Counted from the first letter of the stretch, positions 1 through 8,057 are shown. The stretch: 64,000 bases of DNA from Bacteroidia bacterium (GCA_030428865.1 JAUIEK010000001.1:186001-250000), one strand, 5' to 3'. Notes: generated from the letters alone by a model not told the origin. Translations and numbers: made by a program.

Positions 1-1
1 C

Positions 2-226
2 AGAGACAGAATGTATGAAGATGCTGTTTGTTTTATAGAAGAAAGTTTGACAACAATAGAAAATTCCGTTTTAATTCCTAAATTTGAGCTTCTAAAAGCT
101 TATTGTATAGGAAAGTATGCTAAAAAAATCGATTATAAAGAATCACTTAGAAAAGTTTTCACAACCTATCCAAACACTGTAGAAGGAAAAAAGGCGTTAG
201 AAATTGCCAATAGGCTTAAGAAGTAG
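2..226 (+). CDS. C-terminal end of a probable TPR-type lipoprotein PorW/SprE (partial)
   Basis: This frame is open from the left edge of the window, so only the last ~75 codons of a longer gene are present; an internal ATG at 11 is probably not the start. The visible part is helical, with a pattern typical of tetratricopeptide-like repeats (an 'SVLIPKFELLKAYCIGKY' helix, then a 'YPNTVEGKKALEIA' helix). From memory, in flavobacteria the gene directly before this bactofilin/AtpZ/ATP-synthase set is porW/sprE, a periplasmic TPR lipoprotein of gliding motility and the type IX secretion system. The identity therefore rests on gene order and a short helical tail. A type IX cargo protein occurs at 37.5 kb. 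A generic TPR protein is the alternative. Confidence 0.5.
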   Translation, partial: RDRMYEDAVCFIEESLTTIENSVLIPKFELLKAYCIGKYAKKIDYKESLRKVFTTYPNTVEGKKALEIANRLKK

Positions 227-247
227 TTTGAAATAAGAGTTGAGAAA

Positions 248-637
248 ATGTCAAAAAACAAGCAAAAAATGGAAATCAATGTTTTAACAAAAAACACTTC
301 AATAAATGGAGATATCAATTCTGAAGGTGATTTTAGAATTGACGGAAACCTCGAAGGAAGCTTAGTAACAAAAGGACGAGTGATTATCGGCTTAAGTGGT
401 TCTGTGAAAGGAAAAGTAGAGGCAAAAAATGCAGAAATAGAAGGTTCTTTCTCTGGAGAACTTTTGGTTCATGAAACACTCTCAATAAAATCATCCGCAT
501 CAATAACAGGAGATGTTGTTATAGGTAAATTATCAGTAGAGTTAGGAGCTAATTTCAATGCTACGTGTGCCATGAAAGGAGCAATTAAAGAGCTAAAGAG
601 CCATGAAGCCCAAAAACTCACCGAAGAAACCGCTTAG
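248..637 (+). CDS. Bactofilin-family polymer-forming cytoskeletal protein
   Basis: The 129-residue protein has the bactofilin (DUF583) core: a right-handed beta-helix made of short hydrophobic/glycine repeats from about residue 14 to 112 (for example 'INGDINSEGDFRIDGNLEGS' and 'SITGDVVIGKLSVELGA'), with disordered charged tails at both ends. Bactofilins polymerise without nucleotide and act as cytoplasmic scaffolds at the membrane, often for cell-wall enzymes or motility. It starts 21 bases after the upstream gene, and its 3' end overlaps the AtpZ gene by 35 bases, so it appears to be the head of, or cotranscribed with, the ATP synthase cluster. Its own partner is not evident from the sequence. 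Confidence 0.88.
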   Translation: MSKNKQKMEINVLTKNTSINGDINSEGDFRIDGNLEGSLVTKGRVIIGLSGSVKGKVEAKNAEIEGSFSGELLVHETLSIKSSASITGDVVIGKLSVELGANFNATCAMKGAIKELKSHEAQKLTEETA

Positions 638-824
638 GAATGCAATGATGTTATCTGGAGCTGGACTTCAGATGGGTATTACAATATATCTTGGTTATAA
701 GCTAGGACAATGGCTAGATGCTAAATTCAGCAAAACCTATTTTGAAACTTTATCTACTTTATCTGCTGTTTTTCTAGCTATTTATATGTTAATCAAACAA
801 GTTATCAAGATAAATAATGATTAA
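603..824 (+). CDS. AtpZ/AtpI-family membrane protein of the ATP synthase cluster
   Basis: A 73-residue protein with a basic N-terminus (KPKNSPKKPLRN) followed by two membrane helices (about residues 15-33 and 46-66). The glycine-rich first helix ending in 'GYKLGQWLDAKF' and the 'FLAIYMLIKQV' second helix are typical of the AtpZ/AtpI family (PF09527-like). Members help assemble the subunit-c ring, and some have been linked to Mg2+ or Ca2+ transport. The gene begins inside the end of the bactofilin gene in another frame (35-base overlap) and overlaps the next gene by 8 bases, suggesting translational coupling. The start could also be the internal ATG at residue 15, but the basic N-terminus is common in the family. 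Confidence 0.85.
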   Translation: MKPKNSPKKPLRNAMMLSGAGLQMGITIYLGYKLGQWLDAKFSKTYFETLSTLSAVFLAIYMLIKQVIKINND

Positions 825-1203
825 GCAACTGGTTGTGTACATAATTGTAGCTGCTCTTTTGTATTTCGTAGGGCTTAACGCTCATGAACTATTATTAGAT
901 AAAAATGAGATTTATTTATCGTTTTCTATTCAAAAGTTTTATTTTTTTCACGTCACTTTCTCTTTATTTGTTTGTATAGCATTTCTTTTTTTAAGCAAGG
1001 TTGATAAAATATTTAATCAATTAGGGTTTATTTACTTAGGAGTTTTAGCTTTTAAATTAGTGTTTTTTTCAATGGTATTTTATAACGAAGTAATAGACTC
1101 GAAAAACTTATCAAAAACAGAATCCCTTTCTTTAATAATTCCTCTTTTTATTTTTCTTTCTTTTGAAGTTTTTTGTTTAATCAGAATAATGAACAAAAAA
1201 TAA
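817..1203 (+). CDS. Small membrane protein of the ATP synthase cluster (DUF6168-like)
   Basis: A 128-residue protein with four predicted membrane helices (about residues 4-20, 41-61, 70-90 and 104-122) and short charged loops. I recognise it as the small protein often found between AtpZ and subunit a in flavobacteria (DUF6168-like in my memory); no biochemical role is known to me. Its position resembles that of the second accessory gene (atpI, atpR or atpQ) in other bacterial atp operons, so help in assembling the F0 sector is a reasonable inference, not a demonstrated function. It overlaps atpZ by 8 bases. It uses more TTT and TTA codons than its neighbours, as expected for a hydrophobic AT-rich gene. 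Confidence 0.75.
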   Translation: MIKQLVVYIIVAALLYFVGLNAHELLLDKNEIYLSFSIQKFYFFHVTFSLFVCIAFLFLSKVDKIFNQLGFIYLGVLAFKLVFFSMVFYNEVIDSKNLSKTESLSLIIPLFIFLSFEVFCLIRIMNKK

Positions 1204-1212
1204 CTGAAAATA

Positions 1213-1240
1213 AGCTCTTTAAAAAGGCTTTTTCTTTTTA
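1213..1240 (+). terminator. Possible weak terminator before atpB
   Basis: An imperfect hairpin (AAGCTCTTT pairing with AAAAAGGCTT, one mismatch and a G-T pair) is followed by a T-rich run (TTTCTTTTT). It falls just after the small membrane gene and just before a -7 box. It may partly separate the bactofilin/AtpZ transcript from the structural atp genes. Confidence 0.4.
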
Positions 1241-1250
1241 AATATTTACT

Positions 1251-1258
1251 TACCTTTG
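1251..1258 (+). promoter_or_regulatory. -7 promoter box TACCTTTG before atpB
   Basis: An exact match to the Bacteroidota -7 consensus TAnnTTTG lies 28 bases before the atpB start, giving a leader of about 20 bases. No clear -33 TTG is seen at the right distance. It suggests atpB-G can be transcribed apart from the bactofilin and AtpZ genes. Confidence 0.6.
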
Positions 1259-1286
1259 CGCGGAATTTAGAAAGCGTATTTTAACA

Positions 1287-2411
1287 ATGAAGATAGTTCT
1301 TAATTCTATCAGGTTTTTTGTCATTATTGCCACAGCACTCTTTGCCACTACGGTTTATGCAGGTGGCGGAAATAAAAACGATAAAGACGGAGGGCAAGTA
1401 AGTTCTGCAGAAGAAGTAAAAGAATATATACTTCACCACGTCAAGGATTCGCATGACTTCACTTTATGGTCTTATACCAATGATGAGGGAGAAAGAAAAC
1501 ATGTTGGATTTCCGCTTCCTATTATTTTATGGACAAGTAATGGATTAGTAACCTTTATGTCTTCTGAATTTCATCATAATGATGATGGACATGTAGTTGT
1601 AGAAAAGAAAGGATTAAGGTTTGCTAAAATTCACAGTAAAATATATGAGCTAGAACCAGGTGCTTCTGAAATAAAGTTTGATGAATCACACCATGCAACC
1701 AATGCTCACAAAGTATTAGATTTTTCAATAACCAAAAGTGTTTTTGGAATTTTCTTAGTAGGAATCTTAATGTTTATTTGGTTTAGAGGACTAGCAAGAC
1801 AATACAAAAAGAAAAAAATTCCAACAGGTTTTGCAAGGATTTTAGAGCCTCTAGTATTATATGTTAGAGATGAGATTGCAAGACCTAACATTGGAGAAAA
1901 ACACTACAGAAGGTTTACAGGTTATTTGCTAACTGTATTCTTTTTTATATGGATATTAAACCTATTAGGGTTAACACCTTTAGGGTTTAATGTGACAGGT
2001 CAAATAGCCGTGACAGCAGCTTTAGCAGTATTTACGCTTATTATTTATTTGTTTAGCGGAAATAAGTCTTTTTGGGGACACATTCTTTGGATGCCTGGTG
2101 TACCAGTTTTGATTCGCCCAATTTTAGCTGTGATTGAATTGGCAGGAACATTATTAATAAAACCTTTCTCATTACTAGTACGTTTGTTTGCTAATATTTC
2201 TGCAGGACATATTGTGGTAATGAGCTTAATAGGTATTATGATTACAATGAAAGCTAGTATGGGAGCTGTGGGCTCTACTTTGTTGGCTTTTGTTTTATCA
2301 TTTTTTATCACATTGATTGAAGTTTTGGTTGCGTTTTTACAAGCGTTCATTTTTACAATGCTGTCTGCATTGTTTATTGGGATGGCTGTAGAAGAACATG
2401 ATCATCATTAA
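1287..2411 (+). CDS. atpB: ATP synthase F0 subunit a
   Basis: Subunit a forms the stator half-channels that carry protons past the c-ring. The protein (374 residues) is longer than the ~270 of the E. coli protein because of a Bacteroidota-type N-terminal extension: a signal-peptide-like segment (residues 6-25, ending VYAGG) and ~120 residues of charged, His-rich sequence before the first core helix (~154-166). The core helices follow, including 'LLVRLFANISAGHIV', which holds the essential arginine that faces the c-subunit carboxylate. The C-terminus ends in a His-rich 'EEHDHH'. It begins a run atpB-E-F-H-A-G with short spacers. A cleaved N-terminus would put the extension in the periplasm; this is inferred from the signal peptide. 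Confidence 0.97.
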   Translation: MKIVLNSIRFFVIIATALFATTVYAGGGNKNDKDGGQVSSAEEVKEYILHHVKDSHDFTLWSYTNDEGERKHVGFPLPIILWTSNGLVTFMSSEFHHNDDGHVVVEKKGLRFAKIHSKIYELEPGASEIKFDESHHATNAHKVLDFSITKSVFGIFLVGILMFIWFRGLARQYKKKKIPTGFARILEPLVLYVRDEIARPNIGEKHYRRFTGYLLTVFFFIWILNLLGLTPLGFNVTGQIAVTAALAVFTLIIYLFSGNKSFWGHILWMPGVPVLIRPILAVIELAGTLLIKPFSLLVRLFANISAGHIVVMSLIGIMITMKASMGAVGSTLLAFVLSFFITLIEVLVAFLQAFIFTMLSALFIGMAVEEHDHH

Positions 2412-2439
2412 TAAAGAGTTTGTTTAATTTTTAAAATAA

Positions 2440-2640
<201 letters not shown>

Positions 2641-2656
2641 TCCGGAACAAAAACAA

Positions 2657-2697
2657 AAAACATGATACCTGTAACGGTTGGTTACAGGACATGTTTT
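2657..2697 (+). promoter_or_regulatory. Hairpin between atpE and atpF
   Basis: Two stacked perfect arms form the structure: AAAACATG with CATGTTTT (2657-2664/2690-2697), and CCTGTAAC with GTTACAGG (2668-2675/2681-2688), around a GGTTG loop, with only a 3-to-1 internal bulge. No separate T-tract follows, so it is more likely an mRNA-stabilising or processing element, or a partial terminator, than a full stop. It lies just 3' of the subunit-c gene, the product needed in the largest amount. Confidence 0.75.
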
Positions 2698-2738
2698 AAA
2701 TTAAACAAAGACACAACAGTCAGAACTAAAAATAGATA

Positions 2739-3239
2739 ATGGAAACTTTATTAAACGATTTTTCGCCAGGTTTGTTTGCAATGCAAACGGTATTACTATT
2801 AGGACTCATATTTCTCTTAGTAAAATTTGCATGGAAACCGATTTTAAACTCGTTAAATGATCGAGAAGAAGGAATCAAAAATGCATTAGAATCTGCAGAG
2901 AATGCAAAGAAAGAAATGCAGAATTTAAAAGCGAATAATGAGCAATTGTTGAAAGAAGCAAGAGCAGAAAGAGACGCTTTGTTAAAAGAAGCAAGAGAAA
3001 TAAAGGAATCGATTATTTCTGATGCAAAAGAAGAAGCCAAAGAAGTAGCTCAAACATTAATTGAAAATGCACAGGCCTCTATACAACAAGAAAAACAAGC
3101 TGCTTTATCAGAGCTAAAACACCAAGTAGCAGAACTTTCTATTGGTATAGCCGAAACAGTAATTAAAAAAGAATTGAGTATAAAAGAAGACCAATTAGAA
3201 TTGGTGCAAGGTCTTCTAGAGGATGTTACGTTAAAGTAA
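2739..3239 (+). CDS. atpF: ATP synthase F0 subunit b
   Basis: The stator stalk subunit. Residues 9-31 form the single N-terminal membrane helix (MQTVLLLGLIFLLVKFAW), and the rest is a long charged helix rich in E, K and A (for example 'ENAKKEMQNLKANNEQLLKE') that dimerises as a right-handed coiled coil and reaches up to the delta subunit. The length of 166 residues is normal (E. coli 156). Only one b gene is seen here, so the stalk is expected to be a homodimer. The spacer before it (about 100 bases) is the longest between atpB and atpA and holds the hairpin at 2657-2697; the next gene, atpH, starts 6 bases after its stop. Confidence 0.97.
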   Translation: METLLNDFSPGLFAMQTVLLLGLIFLLVKFAWKPILNSLNDREEGIKNALESAENAKKEMQNLKANNEQLLKEARAERDALLKEAREIKESIISDAKEEAKEVAQTLIENAQASIQQEKQAALSELKHQVAELSIGIAETVIKKELSIKEDQLELVQGLLEDVTLK

Positions 3240-3245
3240 AAACCA

Positions 3246-3803
3246 ATGAAAGGAACTAGAGCAGCATTACGATATGCAAAAGCAATTTTGAATCTGGCCA
3301 AAGAAAATGGTAAGGAATCAGATGTTCAACAAGATATGCTTTTAGTTGCTAAAACAATAAAAGAGAACGATAAGTTGGAGGTTATGCTAAACAGCCCAAT
3401 AGTTAAGGGAGATGTAAAGCAAAAAGTTCTAACAAAGTTGTTTGAAGGAAAAGTATCTAACATAACACTTGGACTGTTCTATTTACTACAAGACAATAAA
3501 CGATTAGAGTTATTATTAGCCGTTGCAAAGCAATATGGTCTTATCTACGATCACCTTAAGCGTATAGATGTAGCAAAAGTTACTACAGCAGTTCCATTAA
3601 CAAAAGAGTTAGAGGCAAAAATTTTAGAAAGAATTATAGAAATTACAGGTAATAAAGCCAGTATAGAAAATGAAGTTAATCCTGCTATTTTAGGCGGATT
3701 TGTTTTACGTGTAGGAGATGTGCAGTACAACGCAAGCATCTCTAATTATTTAAATGAATTGAGAAAGGAATTTGACTACAGTCATTACATTCCAAAAATT
3801 TAA
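3246..3803 (+). CDS. atpH: ATP synthase F1 subunit delta
   Basis: A 185-residue OSCP/delta subunit that ties the top of the alpha3-beta3 hexamer to the b-dimer stalk. The N-terminal helical bundle begins 'RAALRYAKAILNLAKENG', the usual delta opening (R-YA-A), and residues ~80-115 carry the family pattern 'FYLLQDNKRLELLLAVAKQY'. The C-terminal domain holds the conserved 'NPAILGGFVLRVGD' motif. Length and motif order fit the family fully. It sits 6 bases after atpF and 21 bases before atpA. Confidence 0.96.
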   Translation: MKGTRAALRYAKAILNLAKENGKESDVQQDMLLVAKTIKENDKLEVMLNSPIVKGDVKQKVLTKLFEGKVSNITLGLFYLLQDNKRLELLLAVAKQYGLIYDHLKRIDVAKVTTAVPLTKELEAKILERIIEITGNKASIENEVNPAILGGFVLRVGDVQYNASISNYLNELRKEFDYSHYIPKI

Positions 3804-3824
3804 TTATACATCAAATTTCAAAAG

Positions 3825-5402
3825 ATGGCAGAAATTAAACCAGCTGAAGTTTCAGCGATTTTAAAACAACAGTTAACAAACTTTGAGGCAAAAGCTACAT
3901 TAGATGAAGTAGGAACTGTTCTTCAAGTAGGAGATGGTATTGCTCGTGTTTATGGATTAGAAAACGTTCAATATGGAGAGCTTGTTGAGTTTGAATCAGG
4001 TTTAGAAGGAATTGTACTAAACTTAGAAGAAGACAACGTAGGCGTGGTATTGTTAGGTCCTTCAAAATCAATTAAAGAAGGCTCTACTGTTAAACGTACT
4101 GAACGAATAGCATCTTTAAAAGCAGGAGAAGGTGTTGTTGGTCGTGTTTTAGATACACTTGGTAATCCAATTGATGGAAAAGGACCTGTTGAAGGAGAAA
4201 CTTTTGAAATGCCGCTAGAGCGAAAAGCTCCAGGAGTAGTATATAGAGAGCCAGTAACCGAGCCACTACAAACAGGAATTAAGGCGGTAGATGCCATGAT
4301 TCCAATTGGTAGAGGTCAGCGAGAGCTAATTATTGGAGATCGTCAAACAGGAAAGTCAACAGTTGCTCTTGATACTATTTTGAATCAAAAAGAATTTTAT
4401 GATGCAGGAGAACCTGTTTATTGTATCTATGTTGCAGTTGGTCAAAAAGCATCAACAGTAGCAGCTATTGCAAACATGCTGGAAGAAAAAGGAGCTTTAG
4501 CTTATACAACTATCGTTGCGGCAAATGCATCAGATCCTGCACCTATGCAGGTTTATGCACCGTTTGCTGGAGCTGCTATTGGAGAGTATTTTAGAGACAC
4601 AGGAAGACCTGCTTTAATTATTTATGATGATTTATCAAAGCAGGCAGTTGCGTATAGAGAAGTTTCTTTATTATTGAGAAGACCTCCAGGACGTGAGGCA
4701 TATCCAGGAGATGTATTTTACTTACACTCAAGATTGTTAGAGCGTGCGGCAAAGGTTATTAATGATGATACAATTGCTGCTCAAATGAATGATGTTCCTG
4801 ATTCGTTAAAAGGGAAAGTAAAAGGTGGAGGATCATTAACAGCGCTTCCAATTATTGAAACGCAAGCAGGAGACGTTTCGGCGTATATTCCTACAAACGT
4901 AATTTCGATTACAGATGGTCAAATATTTCTTGAATCAGATTTGTTTAACTCAGGAGTTCGCCCTGCAATTAACGTAGGTATTTCAGTATCTCGTGTAGGA
5001 GGATCTGCGCAAATTAAGTCAATGAAAAAAGTGGCGGGAACATTAAAATTAGATCAAGCACAATATCGTGAATTAGAAGCATTCGCGAAGTTTGGATCTG
5101 ACTTAGATGCAGCTACCATGAACGTAATTGAAAAAGGAAAACGAAATGTTGAGATTTTAAAGCAATCTCAAAATGATCCTTATACTGTAGAGGATCAGAT
5201 TGCTATTATCTATGCAGGTTCTAAGAACTTATTGCGAAACGTTCCTGTAGAAAAAGTAAAGGAGTTTGAAAGAGATTATATTGAGTATTTAAATGCAAAG
5301 TATAGAGATGTTTTAGATACTTTAAAATCAGGTAAGCTTACTGATGAGGCAGTAGCAACGTTAGAAAAAGCTGCTGAAGATATCTCTGCTAAATTTGCAT
5401 AA
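3825..5402 (+). CDS. atpA: ATP synthase F1 subunit alpha
   Basis: The non-catalytic nucleotide-binding subunit of F1. At 525 residues it has the beta-barrel N-domain (to ~100), the Walker A loop GDRQTGKST (171-179), the Walker B region '[13 protein letters not shown]', the alpha signature '[17 protein letters not shown]' and the helical C-domain. Everything expected of a working alpha subunit is present. The catalytic beta and epsilon genes (atpD, atpC) are not in this window; in Bacteroidota they commonly lie in a separate locus, so their absence here is not a defect. A 72-base inverted-repeat element follows directly, between atpA and atpG. Confidence 0.98.
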   Translation: MAEIKPAEVSAILKQQLTNFEAKATLDEVGTVLQVGDGIARVYGLENVQYGELVEFESGLEGIVLNLEEDNVGVVLLGPSKSIKEGSTVKRTERIASLKAGEGVVGRVLDTLGNPIDGKGPVEGETFEMPLERKAPGVVYREPVTEPLQTGIKAVDAMIPIGRGQRELIIGDRQTGKSTVALDTILNQKEFYDAGEPVYCIYVAVGQKASTVAAIANMLEEKGALAYTTIVAANASDPAPMQVYAPFAGAAIGEYFRDTGRPALIIYDDLSKQAVAYREVSLLLRRPPGREAYPGDVFYLHSRLLERAAKVINDDTIAAQMNDVPDSLKGKVKGGGSLTALPIIETQAGDVSAYIPTNVISITDGQIFLESDLFNSGVRPAINVGISVSRVGGSAQIKSMKKVAGTLKLDQAQYRELEAFAKFGSDLDAATMNVIEKGKRNVEILKQSQNDPYTVEDQIAIIYAGSKNLLRNVPVEKVKEFERDYIEYLNAKYRDVLDTLKSGKLTDEAVATLEKAAEDISAKFA

Positions 5403-5411
5403 ATCTATTAA

Positions 5412-5483
5412 TTGTCATTCCCGCGAAAGCGGGAATCTCACGCTTTAATAAAAACAGATTCCGCATCAAGTGCGGAATGACAA
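5412..5483. repeat. 72-bp composite inverted-repeat element (REP/MITE-like) between atpA and atpG
   Basis: The element is bounded by perfect inverted ends TTGTCATTCC (5412-5421) and GGAATGACAA (5474-5483). Inside are two separate hairpins: ATTCCCGC-GAAA-GCGGGAAT (5417-5436) and ATTCCGCA-TCAAG-TGCGGAAT (5458-5478), joined by an AT-rich spacer. The GC-rich 'CATTCCCGCGAAAGCGGGAAT' style is known from dispersed extragenic palindromes in many genomes. I noticed only one copy in this window. It carries no reading frame of its own. Confidence 0.85.
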
Positions 5484-5493
5484 AAGTCAAGAT

Positions 5494-6354
5494 ATGGCTA
5501 ACTTAAAAGAAATACGTAACAGAATTACTTCCATCGGGTCTACAATGCAGATTACTAGTGCTATGAAAATGGTGTCTGCAGCAAAACTAAAGAAAGCACA
5601 AGATGCGATTACAGCTATGCGACCCTATTCTTCAAAGTTAACAGAGCTGTTACAAAATTTGAATGCAACGTTAGACGGTGATGCAGGAGGAGCGTTTTCT
5701 ACACAAAGAGAGGTAAACAAAGTATTGCTTGTTGTTATCACTTCTAATAGAGGATTGTGTGGTGGATTTAATTCATCAATTATTAAAAAAACAATTAATA
5801 CGATTGAAACAAAGTATCCTAACCAGCAGGTAGACTTGTTGACAATTGGGAAAAAAGGAAACGATATTCTTTCCAAATCGTATAATGTTATTGATGTTAG
5901 AAATGATATTTTTGATGATCTTACATTTGATAATGTTGCTGAGGTTGCAGATAAGTTGATGAGCTTGTATGTTGATGAGAGTTATGATAAAATTGAGTTG
6001 ATTTACAATCGCTTTAAAAATGCGGGAACTCAAATTCCTCAAGTTGAACAGTTCTTACCAATTAAACCTGTAGGTGGAGATGTTAAGGTAAATGCAGATT
6101 ATATTTTTGAGCCTTCAAAAGGAGAAATTATTTTAACATTAATTCCAAAATCATTAAAAACACAACTCTATAAAGGAATTAGAGATAGCTTTGCTGCCGA
6201 ACATGGTGCACGAATGACAGCAATGCACAAAGCTACAGATAACGCAAAAGAGTTGAGAGATGAACTATTGTTAACATACAACAAAGCACGTCAAGCAGCT
6301 ATTACCAACGAAATATTAGAAATTGTTGGAGGAGCCGAAGCTTTAAACGGATAA
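5494..6354 (+). CDS. atpG: ATP synthase F1 subunit gamma
   Basis: The central rotor shaft, 286 residues from the ATG at 5494. The start 'MANLKEIRNRI' is the normal gamma N-terminus. An in-frame GTG at 5470 would add eight residues, but it falls in the loop of the upstream repeat element, so it is rejected. The N-terminal helix ('ITSAMKMVSAAKLKKAQ') and the C-terminal helix ('ARMTAMHKATDNAKEL') form the antiparallel coiled coil; 'ITSNRGLCGGFNSSI' marks the Rossmann-like middle domain. The protein is complete. A hairpin terminator follows, so the atp operon ends here without beta or epsilon genes. Confidence 0.97.
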   Translation: MANLKEIRNRITSIGSTMQITSAMKMVSAAKLKKAQDAITAMRPYSSKLTELLQNLNATLDGDAGGAFSTQREVNKVLLVVITSNRGLCGGFNSSIIKKTINTIETKYPNQQVDLLTIGKKGNDILSKSYNVIDVRNDIFDDLTFDNVAEVADKLMSLYVDESYDKIELIYNRFKNAGTQIPQVEQFLPIKPVGGDVKVNADYIFEPSKGEIILTLIPKSLKTQLYKGIRDSFAAEHGARMTAMHKATDNAKELRDELLLTYNKARQAAITNEILEIVGGAEALNG

Positions 6355-6378
6355 TAAATTAGGTAAAACAAAAAATAG

Positions 6379-6411
6379 AAAAGAGTATACTTTTATGTGT
6401 ACTCTTTTTTT
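6379..6411 (+). terminator. Terminator of the atp operon
   Basis: The arms AAAAGAGTA (6379-6387) and TACTCTTTT (6400-6408) pair, followed by more T residues to 6411. It is 25 bases after the atpG stop and closes the operon. Confidence 0.85.
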
Positions 6412-6412
6412 G

Positions 6413-6420
6413 TACCTTAG
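6413..6420 (+). promoter_or_regulatory. Likely -7 box TACCTTAG for the following lipoprotein gene
   Basis: One mismatch to TAnnTTTG, lying right after the atp terminator and 33 bases before the ATG at 6454. Confidence 0.4.
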
Positions 6421-6453
6421 AATGTGTTGATTTTTTAGCTAAATATTCTACTT

Positions 6454-6915
6454 ATGAAACCGATTTTCATCTTAATAAGCTTTTTTGTTTTTTCTGCTTG
6501 TGCCTCTAGTAAATTTGAGAAAAATCCACCATTTACCATAACAGGCAGCACTTATAATTATTGGGTTGGCGGCCTTCCTGGTGTTAAAGGCACTCGTGTG
6601 ATTATCCGCTATGAGACAGAGAAATCCGTAAATTTCAAAAAAATATTTTTTGCAAAAAAATCAGTAAATATTGAATTGAAAAAGCAACAAGAAAAAACCT
6701 ATTTATTTGGATATATAAATACAGGAACTAAAAAAAATGAGGATGTAATTTTAGATTCTGATACTAAACAAGAAATGGATAATCGATTGCCAGAAAAAGA
6801 ATTTCCCTTTGAATTAAAAGAAAATGAAGCCGTCATTTCCTATGAATATAAAGGAAAAGAAAGGTATTATAAGGTCACAAATATGATGCAAACAAAAACA
6901 GATATTTATCCTTAA
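6454..6915 (+). CDS. Putative lipoprotein of unknown function
   Basis: A 153-residue protein with a lipoprotein signal peptide: basic start, hydrophobic stretch (residues 4-14) and lipobox FSAC with the lipidated cysteine at residue 16. The mature part is mostly beta-strand-like, with a 'YNYWVGGLPGVKGTRVIIRYE' opening segment. I know no function for it; similar small lipoproteins occur across flavobacteria. It stands alone between two terminators, with a probable promoter directly after the atp terminator. The export prediction is firm and the role is unknown. Confidence 0.75.
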   Translation: MKPIFILISFFVFSACASSKFEKNPPFTITGSTYNYWVGGLPGVKGTRVIIRYETEKSVNFKKIFFAKKSVNIELKKQQEKTYLFGYINTGTKKNEDVILDSDTKQEMDNRLPEKEFPFELKENEAVISYEYKGKERYYKVTNMMQTKTDIYP

Positions 6916-6931
6916 ATAGCGATAGATTAGT

Positions 6932-6959
6932 TAGCCTCTCTTTTAGAGGCTATTTTTTT
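6932..6959 (+). terminator. Terminator after the small lipoprotein gene
   Basis: A perfect stem TAGCCTCT/AGAGGCTA (6932-6939/6945-6952) with a 5-base loop and a run of seven T residues: a textbook intrinsic terminator. Confidence 0.93.
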
Positions 6960-7005
6960 GGCACGCAATTTGGTTTTGTAAGAAAAGAAATTAAAATGAT
7001 CGCTT

Positions 7006-7935
7006 ATGAAAGCCAAAAGACTACTTTTTACAATCCTGTTAAGCGGATTTTTATTTAGCTCTTGTAATGTATTTATAGAAGACGATTTTGAAGATTCTAT
7101 CTCTTTAAACGAATTGATGTCTAGCTATGATCTTTGGTATGTGGATTATAATAGAACTACAGGTTCAGGAGATGTTCCTTTTGTTTCCAGAGCATTTACC
7201 TTGTCCTTTTTTAACGGAACAATGTATGCCAATAATAACATGGTAGATGTAGGAAGAACGGGTAATGGCTTGGGCATTCCGGTAGGAACATACGGAACAT
7301 TTGGAGTGTTTTTAGAAACGTTTCATGATGTAGATGGAAATCATGATTTTGAAGTAGTTCAATTATCTTCAAACGAAATCAGGATTTATGATATGATGCA
7401 AAACGTGAGTTATTTGCTAATAGGTTATCAAAGAAATAATTTTGATTACGATCAATTATTTTATGACAACATAGAATATTTCTTACAAGAATATGTCGCT
7501 TGGGAAAGAACTGCTATTAGCGAATCTGGAGAACCAAATATTTTTGATGAAGAGCATTATTTACAGTTTACACCAGAGAATATAACAACGTTTTATTCAT
7601 CAAAAGACCCATTTGGAAAGCCAGTAGATGATATTGTGTGGGACTTTGTTGGAGGCTACGAAGTTTTTGATGTGCGAGGCTACGATGATTTAAAGATATT
7701 AACCCTTAACTATGATGACGAATCTGGAGATGTAGAAGAGTTTGAACTAAGTGTTTTGAATGATGGACAGATTAGCTTATATCATGTAACTTCTGGTACT
7801 ACTTATGAGTTTACTGGTGTAGGATTTATACAATATCTAAAAAGCGGTAAAAAAACAGCAAAACCTGTAAGGAATAGTGGTAGAAAACGAACTAAAATAA
7901 TAAGAAAAGAAAAAGAAAGAAGGCTTAAAAAGTAA
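7006..7935 (+). CDS. Lipoprotein of unknown function with a basic C-terminal tail
   Basis: A 309-residue predicted lipoprotein: signal peptide with lipobox FSSC (Cys20), then an acidic N-terminal stretch (EDDFEDS) and a mostly beta mature domain with motifs such as 'YDLWYVDYNRTTGSGDVPF' and 'IGYQRNNFDYDQLFYDNI'. I recall relatives in flavobacterial genomes labelled 'nicotinic acid mononucleotide adenyltransferase', but I see no HIGH-type nucleotidyltransferase motif and the protein is exported, so that label should not be copied. Unusually, the last ~30 residues are strongly basic (SGKKTAKPVRNSGRKRTK, then KEKERRLKK). The gene is monocistronic and followed by a strong terminator. Confidence 0.75.
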   Translation: MKAKRLLFTILLSGFLFSSCNVFIEDDFEDSISLNELMSSYDLWYVDYNRTTGSGDVPFVSRAFTLSFFNGTMYANNNMVDVGRTGNGLGIPVGTYGTFGVFLETFHDVDGNHDFEVVQLSSNEIRIYDMMQNVSYLLIGYQRNNFDYDQLFYDNIEYFLQEYVAWERTAISESGEPNIFDEEHYLQFTPENITTFYSSKDPFGKPVDDIVWDFVGGYEVFDVRGYDDLKILTLNYDDESGDVEEFELSVLNDGQISLYHVTSGTTYEFTGVGFIQYLKSGKKTAKPVRNSGRKRTKIIRKEKERRLKK

Positions 7936-7985
7936 AGTTTGGTTAGTTGATTTTTGGTTGGTTACGTTAAAGTAGCCAATTAAAG

Positions 7986-8018
7986 AAAGCCGCTCTATTA
8001 TAGAGCGGCTTTTTATTT
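7986..8018 (+). terminator. Strong terminator after the basic-tailed lipoprotein gene
   Basis: The stem AAAGCCGCTCTA/TAGAGCGGCTTT (7986-7997/8001-8012), with a TTA loop, is followed by TTATTTTTT. Confidence 0.94.
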
Positions 8019-8049
8019 TTTAGCTGACGTTCTTTTTGCAAACAATAAG

Positions 8050-8057
8050 TATCTTTA
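8050..8057 (+). promoter_or_regulatory. Possible -7 box TATCTTTA before the AlbA_2 gene
   Basis: One mismatch to TAnnTTTG, 34 bases before the start at 8092, and just downstream of the strong terminator at 7986-8018. Confidence 0.4.

Noticed and set aside
2045..2350. 101-codon frame antisense to atpB
   Set aside because: Shadow of a certain gene; no promoter or domain.
5470..5493. GTG start that would lengthen atpG by eight codons
   Set aside because: It falls in the loop of the inverted-repeat element; the ATG at 5494 gives the standard gamma-subunit N-terminus.
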